The translations under genes and the position numbers were made by a program. 64,000 bases of DNA from contig JAUYAO010000022.1 of assembly GCA_030692565.1 (NCBI GenBank), positions 124,001-188,000 on the forward strand, written 5' to 3'. Under the pieces are notes generated by a model. The model did not search any database and was not told the origin of the DNA. It saw nothing but the letters and a program-made list of their open reading frames with translations. This document shows positions 16,785-25,083 of the stretch, in pieces (within the stretch, counting starts at the first letter, position 1; the number at the start of each line of letters is the position of its first letter). This DNA comes from Nitrospira sp. Lineage in GTDB: Bacteria; Nitrospirota; Nitrospiria; Nitrospirales; Nitrospiraceae.

Positions 16785-17061
16785 GATCCCACCTCGCAAT
16801 CTCACGTTGAAAGTCAGCGATCAGCTTCTCGGGAGTGGTAAAGGTGTAGGAACTTTCCTTGCTGCCGACATGCCGGTGATCTCCTTTGCCTGTCTCATTG
16901 TCGAACCGCAGCACGCACGTTCCGTTCACGACATAGGCGAGCCGGTATTTGAATGAGTGCTGCGACCCGGCAACGGGCTTCAGTACTCGCCAGAGAATCA
17001 GCTCGGCGAACGCATTCTCTGAATAGACGACTCTTCGGCGAAATAACTCGACAGCCTTCAC
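16765..17061 (-). CDS. DUF6516 family protein, putative toxin
   Basis: This 98-residue protein carries family features LILWRVLKPVAGSQHSFKYRL, VLRFDNETGKGDHRHVG and YTFTTPEKLIADF. The start is placed at a GTG at 17061 because homologues begin shortly before this point and no ATG is available; a TTG at 17106 is an alternative. No catalytic residues are established for the family. The pair with the HTH protein, its small size and its location next to a GIY-YIG gene and a repeat-bounded spacer suggest a mobile accessory island. Confidence 0.72.
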   Translation of the reverse strand: MKAVELFRRRVVYSENAFAELILWRVLKPVAGSQHSFKYRLAYVVNGTCVLRFDNETGKGDHRHVGSKESSYTFTTPEKLIADFQREIARWDHENGHT

Positions 17062-17560
17062 GTTGGAGAGTATGCCAACGGGCACCACTGTTGTCAACAA
17101 CCCCAACGCTCGAGATCAGGTCTTCCGCATGAAACCGGACGGTTCGGTGAAGCGCATGGCAGCGAACGAGGTCCTTCTGAGGGCGCGCGTTCCGCGAGCA
17201 CAGACACTTGCCGGCCGCCTCACCGCCTTCCGTCCCTCTCGCGTTACTCCCTTTGTTATCATTTAGAGGCGTGGCCTGGGCGATCTCCCACTGCGCGCAT
17301 CCTTATTACCCGCCCACTCTGGAATGCGCCGAGATTACTTGCCTGCTCCCAAAGGAATGGCACCCTTGTCGTTCCTACTGCGCCCATGGAGGGAGCACCG
17401 CCCTCGATTTCACCATCTGATTGATCCCGCGTGCGCACTCCGGGAGCACAGGAGCGACAGGGGTGGCGTTCCTCCCCTCCTCACGTGCGCGGGGCGCGAG
17501 CAAGGGAGATCGCCCGGGCCACGCCTCCCCCCCCTTCTTCTTGACTCAACAACAACGCCT
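17062..17560. other. Gene-free spacer
   Basis: No credible gene is seen over about 500 bases on either strand. The main content is the inverted-repeat-bounded element at 17266-17527. A TTGACT near 17542 followed by TGATTAGGT may be the promoter of the downstream lipoprotein gene. Confidence 0.5.
17266..17527. repeat. Element bounded by 24-base terminal inverted repeats
   Basis: The 24 bases at 17266-17289 (GAGGCGTGGCCTGGGCGATC followed by TCCC) are repeated in inverse orientation at 17504-17527 with a single mismatch. The 214-base interior has no gene. The layout resembles a MITE or a palindromic repeat, but no target-site duplication is evident at the edges. Confidence 0.6.
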
Positions 17561-18610
17561 ATGATTAGGTCCACGACTGTCATGGCGATTCGCACTGCAT
17601 TCAGATTGGCGTCGTTCGCGCTTCTCCTCTTCAGCCTCGGCTGCGAGAAAGAGAGCGAGTCGATTGTTTCCATTGCGCTGCACCCGACCAATACGCAAAT
17701 CCTCTACGTCGCTACGAACGATGCGGTCTATAAGTCCCGCGATGCCGGAGCATCCTGGGAGCGCTTCCCGAGTTTCAGCGCGCGCCGCGTGACGACGCTC
17801 GCCATCGACCCGCAGTTCCCGGCCACGATCTACGCCGGCACCATGGCCGACGCCGTCTACAAGAGTCCGGACGGCGGGCAACATTGGCTGCCCCACAACG
17901 TCGGGCTCAAGGAGCACGTCTCCTTCATCAATCAATTCGTGTTTGACTCCACCAACAACGAGCAGATCTACATTGCCACCACCGTCGGCGCCTTCTCCAC
18001 GAAGGACGGCGGACGCGAGTGGGAAGAGCGGATGGCGGGGATGAAAGAGGTGCACATCGTGGTGTCGATCGCGATCCACCCCACGAACCCGCGCATTCTC
18101 TATGCAGGCACCACCGGCGGCGTGTATCGATCGGAAGACGCGGCGGCCTCGTGGAAGAAGATCAATACCGGACTCATTCCCGAGACGGAACTGATGGGAG
18201 CCATGGCGCTGGGCGTGAATGCGATTGCCATTGATCCAGTCACACCGAACATTGTCTATGCCGGAACGACGAAAGGCCTGTTTCGCACCGCGAACAGCGG
18301 CAATTCATGGGAGCGAATCGGGGAAGGGCTGAAAGATCCCTTTGTCAGCAGCCTGCTCATCGATCCGGCACAACCGGCACAGCTTTATATTGGCGGACCG
18401 GGCGGCGTCTGGAAAAGTCTGGATAGCGGGAAAACCTGGCAGGCGATGAATGCGGGGCTCACGTCCTTGAACATCCGTTCGCTGGCCATGAGCCCCAAGA
18501 ATCCGCAAGACCTCTTTGTCGGCACCAACGGCAGCGGCCTCTATCACTCCACCGACGGCGGCACGCGCTGGACGCCCATGCCGCTGAAAGCCGCTGCCGT
18601 CCGAAACTAG
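17561..18610 (+). CDS. Beta-propeller (Asp-box/YCF48-like) probable lipoprotein
   Basis: The 349-residue product has a hydrophobic N-terminus ending LLLFSLGC, a non-ideal lipobox, so it is probably an exported lipoprotein. The rest is built of repeats with Asp-box motifs: SRDAGASWERF, SPDGGQHW, TKDGGREWEE, SEDAAASWKK, ANSGNSWERIG, LDSGKTWQ and STDGGTRWTP. They alternate with IDP...IYAGT segments, as in sortilin/VPS10-like propellers. Such proteins often bind ligands or assist complex assembly (YCF48). The ATG at 17561 may sit within a -10 box, in which case 17582 is the start. Confidence 0.82.
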   Translation: MIRSTTVMAIRTAFRLASFALLLFSLGCEKESESIVSIALHPTNTQILYVATNDAVYKSRDAGASWERFPSFSARRVTTLAIDPQFPATIYAGTMADAVYKSPDGGQHWLPHNVGLKEHVSFINQFVFDSTNNEQIYIATTVGAFSTKDGGREWEERMAGMKEVHIVVSIAIHPTNPRILYAGTTGGVYRSEDAAASWKKINTGLIPETELMGAMALGVNAIAIDPVTPNIVYAGTTKGLFRTANSGNSWERIGEGLKDPFVSSLLIDPAQPAQLYIGGPGGVWKSLDSGKTWQAMNAGLTSLNIRSLAMSPKNPQDLFVGTNGSGLYHSTDGGTRWTPMPLKAAAVRN

Positions 18611-18679
18611 TTCCTCGTATCTCGTCGCTCGCCTCTCGCGTGCGAACAACGCTTCACGAGAGACGCTTCACAGCCCGTC

Positions 18680-19162
18680 TTAATACCCTGTCTTCGCTCC
18701 GGCGCTCCCATGCTGATACTTGCTGCTGTAGGACAGCATCTGGTCGGAGAGCGCTTTCCACTCCTCGGCCGTCATCAGATCCTTCATCTTGAACCGCAGG
18801 CCGAGAATCTTCGTGGACGTCTTCATGCGCTGATTGTTCGCCTCATCCATCACCTTGGTAAACTCTTCGGGCGTCGCCGCATAATTGGCGCTGAGCGCAT
18901 AGAGCTGGCGATGAGCGGCGCGCTCCTGCTCACGGCCCGCCTTCAGCTCGGTGACAATCTCGCCGACAATGGCTTTCACCTGCGTGGCCTTGGCCGGATC
19001 CTTCACCGTCCGGTCGATCAAGCCCGCCATGTCCTGCTGGCCCTTCTGCCAATAGGCGTCGCTCTTGCCTGACTCCATCATCCCGTGATGATGATGGGAA
19101 GAACAGCCGCCCAACGCCAACATCCCGACCATCGACAACACCATCCAACGCATCTTGATCAT
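18680..19162 (-). CDS. Lipoprotein of Spy/CpxP-like build
   Basis: The 160-residue protein has a clear lipoprotein signal (MVGMLALGGC, followed by a histidine run SSHHHHG). The mature part is helical and charged, with ATPEEFTKVMDEANNQR and LTAEEWKAL; the last resembles the LT-x-EQ motifs of Spy/CpxP-type periplasmic chaperones. The ATG at 19162 follows a perfect AGGAGG. The histidine/methionine-rich start may bind metal. The family assignment is tentative. Confidence 0.7.
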   Translation of the reverse strand: MIKMRWMVLSMVGMLALGGCSSHHHHGMMESGKSDAYWQKGQQDMAGLIDRTVKDPAKATQVKAIVGEIVTELKAGREQERAAHRQLYALSANYAATPEEFTKVMDEANNQRMKTSTKILGLRFKMKDLMTAEEWKALSDQMLSYSSKYQHGSAGAKTGY

Positions 19163-19253
19163 CTTACCTACCTCCTGTGATAGCCAATGCACGAATACTT
19201 CCCGCAGGACTTGTGACTCGAAACCATCATACCGTATCATCCGGACTACGACT

Positions 19254-19598
19254 ATGCCTGAACCAGCTGTTCCATCACAGGATCCCCTGCAGAGCCTGCG
19301 CGAGGAGTTCCGGTCGCATCTGGAAACGTTCTACGCACAGCTCAAACTTGCGCCACCCTATGAAAGCGTGGAGAAAGCGATCCGGACGCTGACTACTGCC
19401 GTGCACGCGCTGCCCAAAGATGAGCAGGCCCGGATTGCCGCCGACCCCACGTTGCAATGGCAACAATTCCGGCAGGCCTTTGAAACCTCCGGCCTCGTGA
19501 AAAAACATCGCGGCATCATTGCCGGTCTCGCACACCATCGTTCGGCGCTGGACCTGCCGCCCGAATTCGACCACTTTTTAGGATTGTTCAACGCGTAG
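19254..19598 (+). CDS. Hypothetical cytoplasmic protein
   Basis: This 114-residue, mainly helical protein contains SLREEFRSHLETFYAQL and ESVEKAIRTLTTAVHALPKDEQARI. I do not recognise a family. A possible promoter TTGTGA / 18 bases / TATCAT lies at 19211-19240. It is divergent from the lipoprotein gene, and its end overlaps the convergent membrane protein gene by 21 bases. Confidence 0.6.
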   Translation: MPEPAVPSQDPLQSLREEFRSHLETFYAQLKLAPPYESVEKAIRTLTTAVHALPKDEQARIAADPTLQWQQFRQAFETSGLVKKHRGIIAGLAHHRSALDLPPEFDHFLGLFNA

Positions 19599-20204
19599 CG
19601 ACCGGCCGGTCACGACTTCTTCAAACTCCTGCTGCAGCACCGCGAGCCGGCTGTTCTCCATGCGATAGGCCATCACCACCGTCACCAGGCCGGAAAAGAT
19701 AAAGAACAGGCCCAGGGTGAGAATCCCTCCGGCCATCACGACTCCGCTGGAACTGGCCAAGCCCCCTTCCACCGCATAGCTGATGATCGTGGCCAACGTC
19801 CCGACCGTGACAATGAGAAACCACGCGCCGGTAAGGATGGCCGAGGCCCAGGGCGTGCGTTTCGTCATCGCCAACACGACCGCCTCGCCGTCGGCCCGGA
19901 GATCAATCGTGGCCTTCATCGGCCAGATCCAGAGAAACGCCCAGAGGGTCGGATAGCGGGGGCGGAGGAGCACGCGCTGGCTCTCACCGAACAACCGGGC
20001 CACCCCGTGCCGCATCGGCAGAAGCCCTAGGGTATCGAAGCGGGCATGGATCTGCGCGAGACTCATCGTGTCCAGCCGCGTCGCTCCACGCCCGACCTGA
20101 CAGCCGTAGCGGCTCGCTTCGGCGGAGAGGGTGCGGAAGTACCAGCGGTCGCCGACGAGCAAGCCGAGGAACAGCGCCCCGGCAAATAATCCTGCAAGCA
20201 TCAT
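19578..20204 (-). CDS. Hypothetical membrane protein
   Basis: The 208-residue protein has an N-terminal hydrophobic segment (LAGLFAGALFLGLLVGDRW), a soluble region of about 90 residues and two further hydrophobic segments (AILTGAWFLIVTVGTLATII, GGILTLGLFFIFSGLVTVVM). A short charged C-terminal tail follows. No family is recognised. It is transcribed away from the methyltransferase gene, with a 270-base regulatory spacer between them. Confidence 0.65.
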   Translation of the reverse strand: MMLAGLFAGALFLGLLVGDRWYFRTLSAEASRYGCQVGRGATRLDTMSLAQIHARFDTLGLLPMRHGVARLFGESQRVLLRPRYPTLWAFLWIWPMKATIDLRADGEAVVLAMTKRTPWASAILTGAWFLIVTVGTLATIISYAVEGGLASSSGVVMAGGILTLGLFFIFSGLVTVVMAYRMENSRLAVLQQEFEEVVTGRSLRVEQS

Positions 20205-20305
20205 GGCGCGTACCTATCCCATAGGCGCGCCGCGCGAATCAAGACGCCACTGCCGGACCGTCTTCCATCCCTGCTTGATGGGGCTGATGGCCTCAGAAGA
20301 ATCAG

Positions 20306-20334
20306 TTGACTCACCATCATGACTTGGCTACAGT
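20306..20334 (+). promoter_or_regulatory. Sigma-70 promoter of the methyltransferase gene
   Basis: TTGACT (20306-20311), a 17-base spacer and TACAGT (20329-20334) form a good promoter. It would give a leader of about 135 bases that contains the terminator-like structure at 20352-20397. Confidence 0.6.
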
Positions 20335-20351
20335 AGCGCCGTTTGCAATTC

Positions 20352-20397
20352 AGGCGGGCCTCTCGCGTCTCACACGGGTTCCCCGCCTTTTGTTTTT
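20352..20397 (+). terminator. Terminator-like hairpin inside the leader, possible attenuator
   Basis: AGGCGGG (20352-20358) pairs with CCCGCCT (20382-20388), followed by TTTTGTTTTT-type bases to 20397. It lies between the promoter at 20306-20334 and the methyltransferase ATG, so it would cut transcription unless disrupted. GGGTTCCCCGCC (20376-20387) is nearly repeated as GGGTTCCACGCC (20410-20421), a candidate competing arm. Alternatively it simply terminates a short upstream RNA. Confidence 0.5.
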
Positions 20398-20475
20398 CCC
20401 CAGATGTTTGGGTTCCACGCCAACCTACTTCAGTAGGCTCGGCCACTCCCAAGTCATGCGGGATTCGGAGGACTC

Positions 20476-21201
20476 ATGGATTTGAAGAAAGTAGAGCGGG
20501 TCTACACGTCGTATGCCGGCGTGTACGATCAGATTTTCGGCAAAGTCTTTCACGAGGGACGCGAATCGGCGATCCGCAATCTCAACGTGCAGCCGAATGA
20601 GCAGATTCTGGAAGTCGGCGTGGGCACCGGCCTCGCCCTTCCGATGTATCCCCGTCATTGCAAGATCACCGGCATCGATCTTTCCGAAGGCATGCTGGGG
20701 AAGGCAAAGGAACGGACGGAGATGCATCGCTTGACGCATGTGCAGCTCCACCGCATGGATGCCGGGGCCATGGAGTTCGCCGACAATAGTTTCGATACCG
20801 TCGTCGCGGCCTACGTCGTCACCGCCGTGCCGGACCACCGCACAGTCGTCAATGAAATGATCCGCGTCTGCCGGCCGGGCGGCCGCATCATCATGCTCAA
20901 CCACTTCAGCAACGGCAACAAGATCATCGCGGCAATGGAGAAAGTCATCTCCCCGCTCACGAAGCATCTGGGATGGCGCACGGACCTCTCTCTGCATACC
21001 GTCCTGGAAGGCACGTCGTTGCAGGTCGCACGCAAGCAGAACGTGAATCCGCTGCGATTCTGGGCCTTGGTGGAATGCGTGAACGGAAAGAACGGGCAGG
21101 TCGTGAAAAACGGGAACGCGGTCCATTCAAACGGCAATGGCCATGCGACCGAGCACCACACCAGCACCAACGGCCACTTCGCCAACGGGCACTCGCACTA
21201 A
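20476..21201 (+). CDS. Class I SAM-dependent methyltransferase (PmtA-like)
   Basis: The 241-residue protein has the methyltransferase fold: motif I ILEVGVGTGLALP, then ITGIDLSEGML, RMDAGAMEFADNSFDTVVA and RPGGRIIMLNHF. The start (VERVYTSYAGVYDQIFG) and overall pattern match the Rhodobacter-type phosphatidylethanolamine N-methyltransferase group, which is a possible but unproven substrate. The last 40 residues are an Asn/Gly/His-rich tail (HTSTNGHFANGHSH) that may bind metal. A GGAGG site precedes the ATG, and a structured leader lies upstream. Confidence 0.82.
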   Translation: MDLKKVERVYTSYAGVYDQIFGKVFHEGRESAIRNLNVQPNEQILEVGVGTGLALPMYPRHCKITGIDLSEGMLGKAKERTEMHRLTHVQLHRMDAGAMEFADNSFDTVVAAYVVTAVPDHRTVVNEMIRVCRPGGRIIMLNHFSNGNKIIAAMEKVISPLTKHLGWRTDLSLHTVLEGTSLQVARKQNVNPLRFWALVECVNGKNGQVVKNGNAVHSNGNGHATEHHTSTNGHFANGHSH

Positions 21202-22028
21202 TCCGGCACTCGATCAGGCCTGGCGTCGCCTCGAGATCGCCACGACTCCCACTCCCGTCCAGGAATAATTGTGGTTCCCACCAGACAACTTCCCGCATAG
21301 CGCTGCGTAATGCGATCGGCCAGCAACGTCAGCACCCGGCTCACCTGCCGGTCCGGCGTGCCGAGCGCACGGAGCACGACGCCGAATCCTTCGCCATCCT
21401 GCGCCCCATAGACCAACACACGCACGGCATTTCCGCGCGGCCCCTTGCCGTCGCCGACCGGGGTCAGGTCCCCTTCCCATCGCGCCAGCGCCTCGCTTGC
21501 GCGGCGCTTTTTCGAGATGACCCAAGAACACAGAGCGCCCGCCTCTTCGAGTTCCATGAGAAACCACGAGATGGCCGGAGCCTCCCCGGAATGCCCCTGG
21601 AACGTCCAGCGAGCCAACTCCGGGAGCACCTGCTCCGCAAGAATCGGCGTGGCAATTTCTTCGAGCTGCGCGTCTTCACAGACCGCATAAAGCTCGCCCT
21701 GCGGATCGAACCAGAACCGCAGACGCCCGTTGCTCCGCTCCGCTTGAATCACGCTGAGCGCCGACGAGTCGCTCCCCTCCTGCTCGAAGATCGAAAAATC
21801 CGTCACCCCGTTCATCACCAGCTTTGCCACCCGCACCATCCCTCGCAGCTGATAGCGGATCGTCATCGACACCGTGGTGTCGGCCAGCACCTCACGGCCG
21901 GACTCTTCGTCGAACAGCCGGCGCTTGGCCATCTGCAGGTCGGTCACATAGCCGGAACGGAAGCCGCCCGTGTGGGCCATCAGCCACCGCAGATCTTCGA
22001 CCGTTTTAATTGCGTGTTGCATGGTCAT
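21198..22028 (-). CDS. Hypothetical protein
   Basis: From ATG 22028 the product has 276 residues. It is acidic, without clear membrane segments, and mixes strands and helices (VTDLQMAKRRLFDEESGREV, GRLRFWFDPQGELYAVCED, APAISWFLMELEEAGALCSW). I do not recognise a family. A GTG at 22073 is an alternative start, but it would add a hydrophobic stretch and overlap less sensibly with the neighbour. It follows the broken methyltransferase-like gene on the same strand and could have been co-transcribed with it. Confidence 0.55.
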   Translation of the reverse strand: MTMQHAIKTVEDLRWLMAHTGGFRSGYVTDLQMAKRRLFDEESGREVLADTTVSMTIRYQLRGMVRVAKLVMNGVTDFSIFEQEGSDSSALSVIQAERSNGRLRFWFDPQGELYAVCEDAQLEEIATPILAEQVLPELARWTFQGHSGEAPAISWFLMELEEAGALCSWVISKKRRASEALARWEGDLTPVGDGKGPRGNAVRVLVYGAQDGEGFGVVLRALGTPDRQVSRVLTLLADRITQRYAGSCLVGTTIIPGREWESWRSRGDARPDRVPD

Positions 22029-22057
22029 GGATTGTAACGCAGCCCCATAGAGAACGG

Positions 22058-22902
22058 CTAGAGACAACGCCACCAGGATACGACCGGGGGAATGCGCCGC
22101 CGACGCAATGTCACTCGCAATTCACAGGAACTCTCACATCTCAGTCCCGCCTGCCGGCAAAGACCGGCGGCCACGTCGGCTTCTTCCCGACCCTGATTGA
22201 CCATCACGAAGCCACCGGACGGATTCAAATTCATCGCGATGCGCGCGAACAAGGCCTGCGGCGCCAGAAACGCCAGCGGCATCCGCCACGCCAGCACCGG
22301 CGCAGGGGTTACGAAGGGATACCAGGCCACGATCGTATCGGCCGGCTGCGCATACTGCGCATAGTCGGCGATCACAAAGTCGGTCTGCGGCAGATTGCGC
22401 ACGTACCCTTGGGCATAGTCGTGACGGCTGTAGCCGTTGTAGTAAATGCGATGGCCTTCCACTTCGACCCCGGTCAGGGCCGACGGAAGAAAAAAGGCGT
22501 GGAGCGCACGGGCATACCAGAAGTTGAGGCGCCCACATCGTGCACCACTCCGCCGACCGGCCGGGGCTGCCCCCAGGCGGCCCAAGCCTGGTCGAGAATG
22601 TCGAGGTAGTCGTAGCTCTTCAGTGTCGTGAGCGCGGCGCAATGCTGTTCAAACCGGACATCGAATTGGCGCCGCAACAGGGTAATCCGCGCTTGCTGGC
22701 TCCCGCTGAGATGCGTCAGCTGGCCCACAGGCCGTTCGCGATACAGACCGCGCGACCACTCCAATCCTTCGCCAAGCCAGTACCAGAAGGCGTGATAGCT
22801 CGAGCGGATCCGTTGCGGCAACGAATAGCGTGGCGCGGACGTGACCACGGCCGACAGCGTCCCTTCCGTCTCCTGTACCGGGCAATCGATTTCGGCAATC
22901 AT
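22058..22902 (-). pseudogene. Methyltransferase-like gene broken by one frameshift
   Basis: Two minus-strand reading frames join into one protein if one base is restored at about 22525-22528. The first (from ATG 22902) runs to VVHDVGAS. The second continues NFWYARALHAFFLP, then GHRIYYNGYSRHDYAQGYV, DFVIADYAQYAQPADTIVAWYPFV and NPSGGFVMVNQG. The joined product of about 280 residues looks like a SAM-dependent methyltransferase-like protein with DVGAS at the motif I position. The cause is either a real loss of function or a sequencing error in the GC-rich tract. The exact family is not recognised. Confidence 0.68.
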
Positions 22903-23052
22903 GACTACTTTTCGGCGATTGAGCGTGAAAGCTGAAGAGGGGAACCGGAATTGACATTGAGCCAGGGCAGCAGCGGAGGCTCACGTCGCGCTTGGCTATT
23001 GGAAAGCACGCGCCTTGACCCCGCTTTTGAGTTTATGAGACTTACTGTCTGC

Positions 23053-23736
23053 ATGCGAGCCGTTTGCCTCCAACATGCTCTCTTCGAAGGTCCCGGGGCG
23101 TTCGCCGCGGCGCTGACTGACCGGGGTGTGAGTCTCGATCGGCATCTCGTCCCGCAAGACGGGCTGCCGAAAGATGCGGGCGATCTGTTGATCGTGATGG
23201 GCGGGCCGATGTCGGTGAACGATTCGGATCGTTGGATCGCCGAGGAGACCGCGTTCATTCGCTCCGCCCTCCTCGCTGGAACACCTGTCATCGGCGTCTG
23301 CCTGGGCAGTCAGTTGATGGCGAAGGCGTTGGGCGCAGCCGTGAAACCAGGCAAGGCGCTGGAAATCGGCAAGACGCAAATACATCTAACCGGCGAAGGG
23401 AAAACCGATCCGGTGTTCGGCGGCTTTCCCGAAGCCCTCTCGGTCTTCGAGTGGCACGGAGAGGTGTTCGACCTCCCCGCCGATTGTGTGCCCCTGGCCG
23501 GTTCTGACATTGCGCCGTTGCAAGCGTTTCGCTACGGAACCAGAGCCTATGGTCTGCTGTTTCACTTGGAGATGGAACAGGCCGGGATCGATGCGCTCTG
23601 CCAGGAATGCGCTTCGGATCTTACGAAGGCGCAGCTCACTGCGCCGGATGTGAAAGCTGCGGCGATCCCACACCTCCCCGCCCTGCACCGGTTCGCCGAC
23701 CGGCTCATCGAGCATCTTCTTGCTCCTGGGCGTTGA
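23053..23736 (+). CDS. Class I glutamine amidotransferase domain protein
   Basis: The 227-residue protein resembles stand-alone GMP synthase-like amidotransferases. It has VMGGPMSVND, the nucleophile elbow GVCLGSQLMAKA with the catalytic cysteine, FEWHGE, and FHLEME with the His-x-Glu pair. Such proteins hydrolyse glutamine or act on gamma-glutamyl compounds. The acceptor is unknown and no synthetase partner is adjacent. Homologues usually begin MRAVCLQH, so I choose 23053 over 23035. A TTGACC box lies about 35 bases upstream. Confidence 0.82.
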   Translation: MRAVCLQHALFEGPGAFAAALTDRGVSLDRHLVPQDGLPKDAGDLLIVMGGPMSVNDSDRWIAEETAFIRSALLAGTPVIGVCLGSQLMAKALGAAVKPGKALEIGKTQIHLTGEGKTDPVFGGFPEALSVFEWHGEVFDLPADCVPLAGSDIAPLQAFRYGTRAYGLLFHLEMEQAGIDALCQECASDLTKAQLTAPDVKAAAIPHLPALHRFADRLIEHLLAPGR

Positions 23737-23783
23737 TTGCTGACTCATTCCTCTAGTAACCTACCGACGCCCCCCTCACCTAG

Positions 23784-23874
23784 CCTCTCCCCGATGGGGA
23801 GAGGGAAGGGAGAGAGGATCCGTCACCAGCCGTCAACTATCAGGCATCGGATGAGTGCTGGTAGCTGACGGCTG
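23784..23874. repeat. Two hairpins in the spacer before dapL
   Basis: CCTCTCCCC (23784-23792) and GGGGAGAGG (23796-23804) form a perfect 9-base stem with a 3-base loop. CAGCCGTCAACTA (23827-23839) and TAGCTGACGGCTG (23862-23874) pair at 12 of 13 positions. They are intergenic palindromes that may act in termination of the upstream amidotransferase gene. No T-tract follows either. Confidence 0.5.
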
Positions 23875-23907
23875 AATGCTATCCCCACAAAAGGAGTTGG
23901 AGTCACC

Positions 23908-25083
23908 ATGGCTGGTTTCCCCATCGAAGTCGCAACCCGAATTAAAACCTTGCCCCCCTATCTCTTTGCCGCCATCGATAAGATGAAGCAGGCGGCGATT
24001 GCCAAGGGCGTAGATATCATCAACCTCGGCATCGGCGATCCGGATTTGCCTACCCCCGAGCCGATCATCGAGAGCCTGGCGCACGCCGCCAAGAACCCCA
24101 AGCACCATCAATATCCGTCGTACGAAGGCATGCTGTCGTTCCGCACGGCGGTGGCCGACTGGTATAAGCGCCGGTTCAACGTGACGTTGAATCCCGCCGA
24201 CGAAGTCTTGACCTTAATCGGTTCGAAGGAAGGCATCGGCCATATCCATCTGGCGTTTGTCGATCCGGGCGATATCGTGCTGGTCCCCAGCCCCGGCTAC
24301 CCGGTCTATCCGGTCGGCACGAGCTTCTGCGGCGGCGTCTCGCACATCATGCCGCTCACCAAGGCCAACGGGTTCCTGCCGGACCTGAGCGCGATTCCGA
24401 AAGACGTCGCCAAGAAGGCTAAGCTGATGTGGCTGAACTCGCCCAACAATCCGACCTCCGTCATCATGACGAAGGACTACTTCAAGCGGGTGGTCGAGTT
24501 CGCGCAGGAGAATCAGGTCATCGTCTGCCACGACGCGGCCTACTCGGAGATTTTCTACGATGGGAAGCGGCCGGCGAGTTTCCTCGAAGTGGATGGCGCG
24601 AAAGACGTCGGCGTGGAATTCCACTCGCTCTCCAAGACCTACAACATGACCGGCTGGCGCCTCGGGTTTGCCGTCGGCAACAAGGACGTGCTGGCCGGGC
24701 TCGGCAAGGTGAAAAGCCAGCTGGACTCGGGCGTGTTCGAGGCGGTGCAGGCCGCCGGCATCACGGCACTGGGGCTGGACGATTCGGTAACGGACGGGCT
24801 GCGGAAGATTTATCAGGAACGGCGCGACACGCTGGTGCCGGGCCTGAAGAAGCTCGGGCTCGAGGTGGATTCGCCGCCTGCCGCTTTCTACATCTGGGTG
24901 ACCGTGCCGAAGGGGTATTCGTCCGCCTCGTTCACCGCGCATTTGCTGGAAAAGGCCGGTATCGTCACGACGCCGGGCAACGGATTCGGCGCGCCGGGCG
25001 AGGGCTACATCCGCATGACCGTCTGCACGACCAAAGAACGGCTGGCGGAAGCGGTGGAGCGGATCAAGAAGGCGGGATTCTGA
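23908..25083 (+). CDS. dapL: LL-diaminopimelate aminotransferase
   Basis: DapL converts tetrahydrodipicolinate to LL-diaminopimelate in one step, bypassing the succinylase and acetylase branches. The 391-residue protein is a fold-type I PLP enzyme with NLGIGDPDLPTP, YPSYEGMLSFR, WLNSPNNPTS, DAAYSEIFYDGKRP and the PLP lysine in SLSKTYNMTGWRLGF. The C-terminus ends GEGYIRMTVCTTKERLAEA. It complements dapA, dapB and lysA at 37.5-40.5 kb. A 3'-terminal fragment of this gene is duplicated downstream at 25192-25274. Confidence 0.93.
   Translation: MAGFPIEVATRIKTLPPYLFAAIDKMKQAAIAKGVDIINLGIGDPDLPTPEPIIESLAHAAKNPKHHQYPSYEGMLSFRTAVADWYKRRFNVTLNPADEVLTLIGSKEGIGHIHLAFVDPGDIVLVPSPGYPVYPVGTSFCGGVSHIMPLTKANGFLPDLSAIPKDVAKKAKLMWLNSPNNPTSVIMTKDYFKRVVEFAQENQVIVCHDAAYSEIFYDGKRPASFLEVDGAKDVGVEFHSLSKTYNMTGWRLGFAVGNKDVLAGLGKVKSQLDSGVFEAVQAAGITALGLDDSVTDGLRKIYQERRDTLVPGLKKLGLEVDSPPAAFYIWVTVPKGYSSASFTAHLLEKAGIVTTPGNGFGAPGEGYIRMTVCTTKERLAEAVERIKKAGF

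Noticed and set aside
23784-23804. Short GC hairpin considered as an intrinsic terminator
   Set aside because: No T-tract follows; kept only as an intergenic palindrome.
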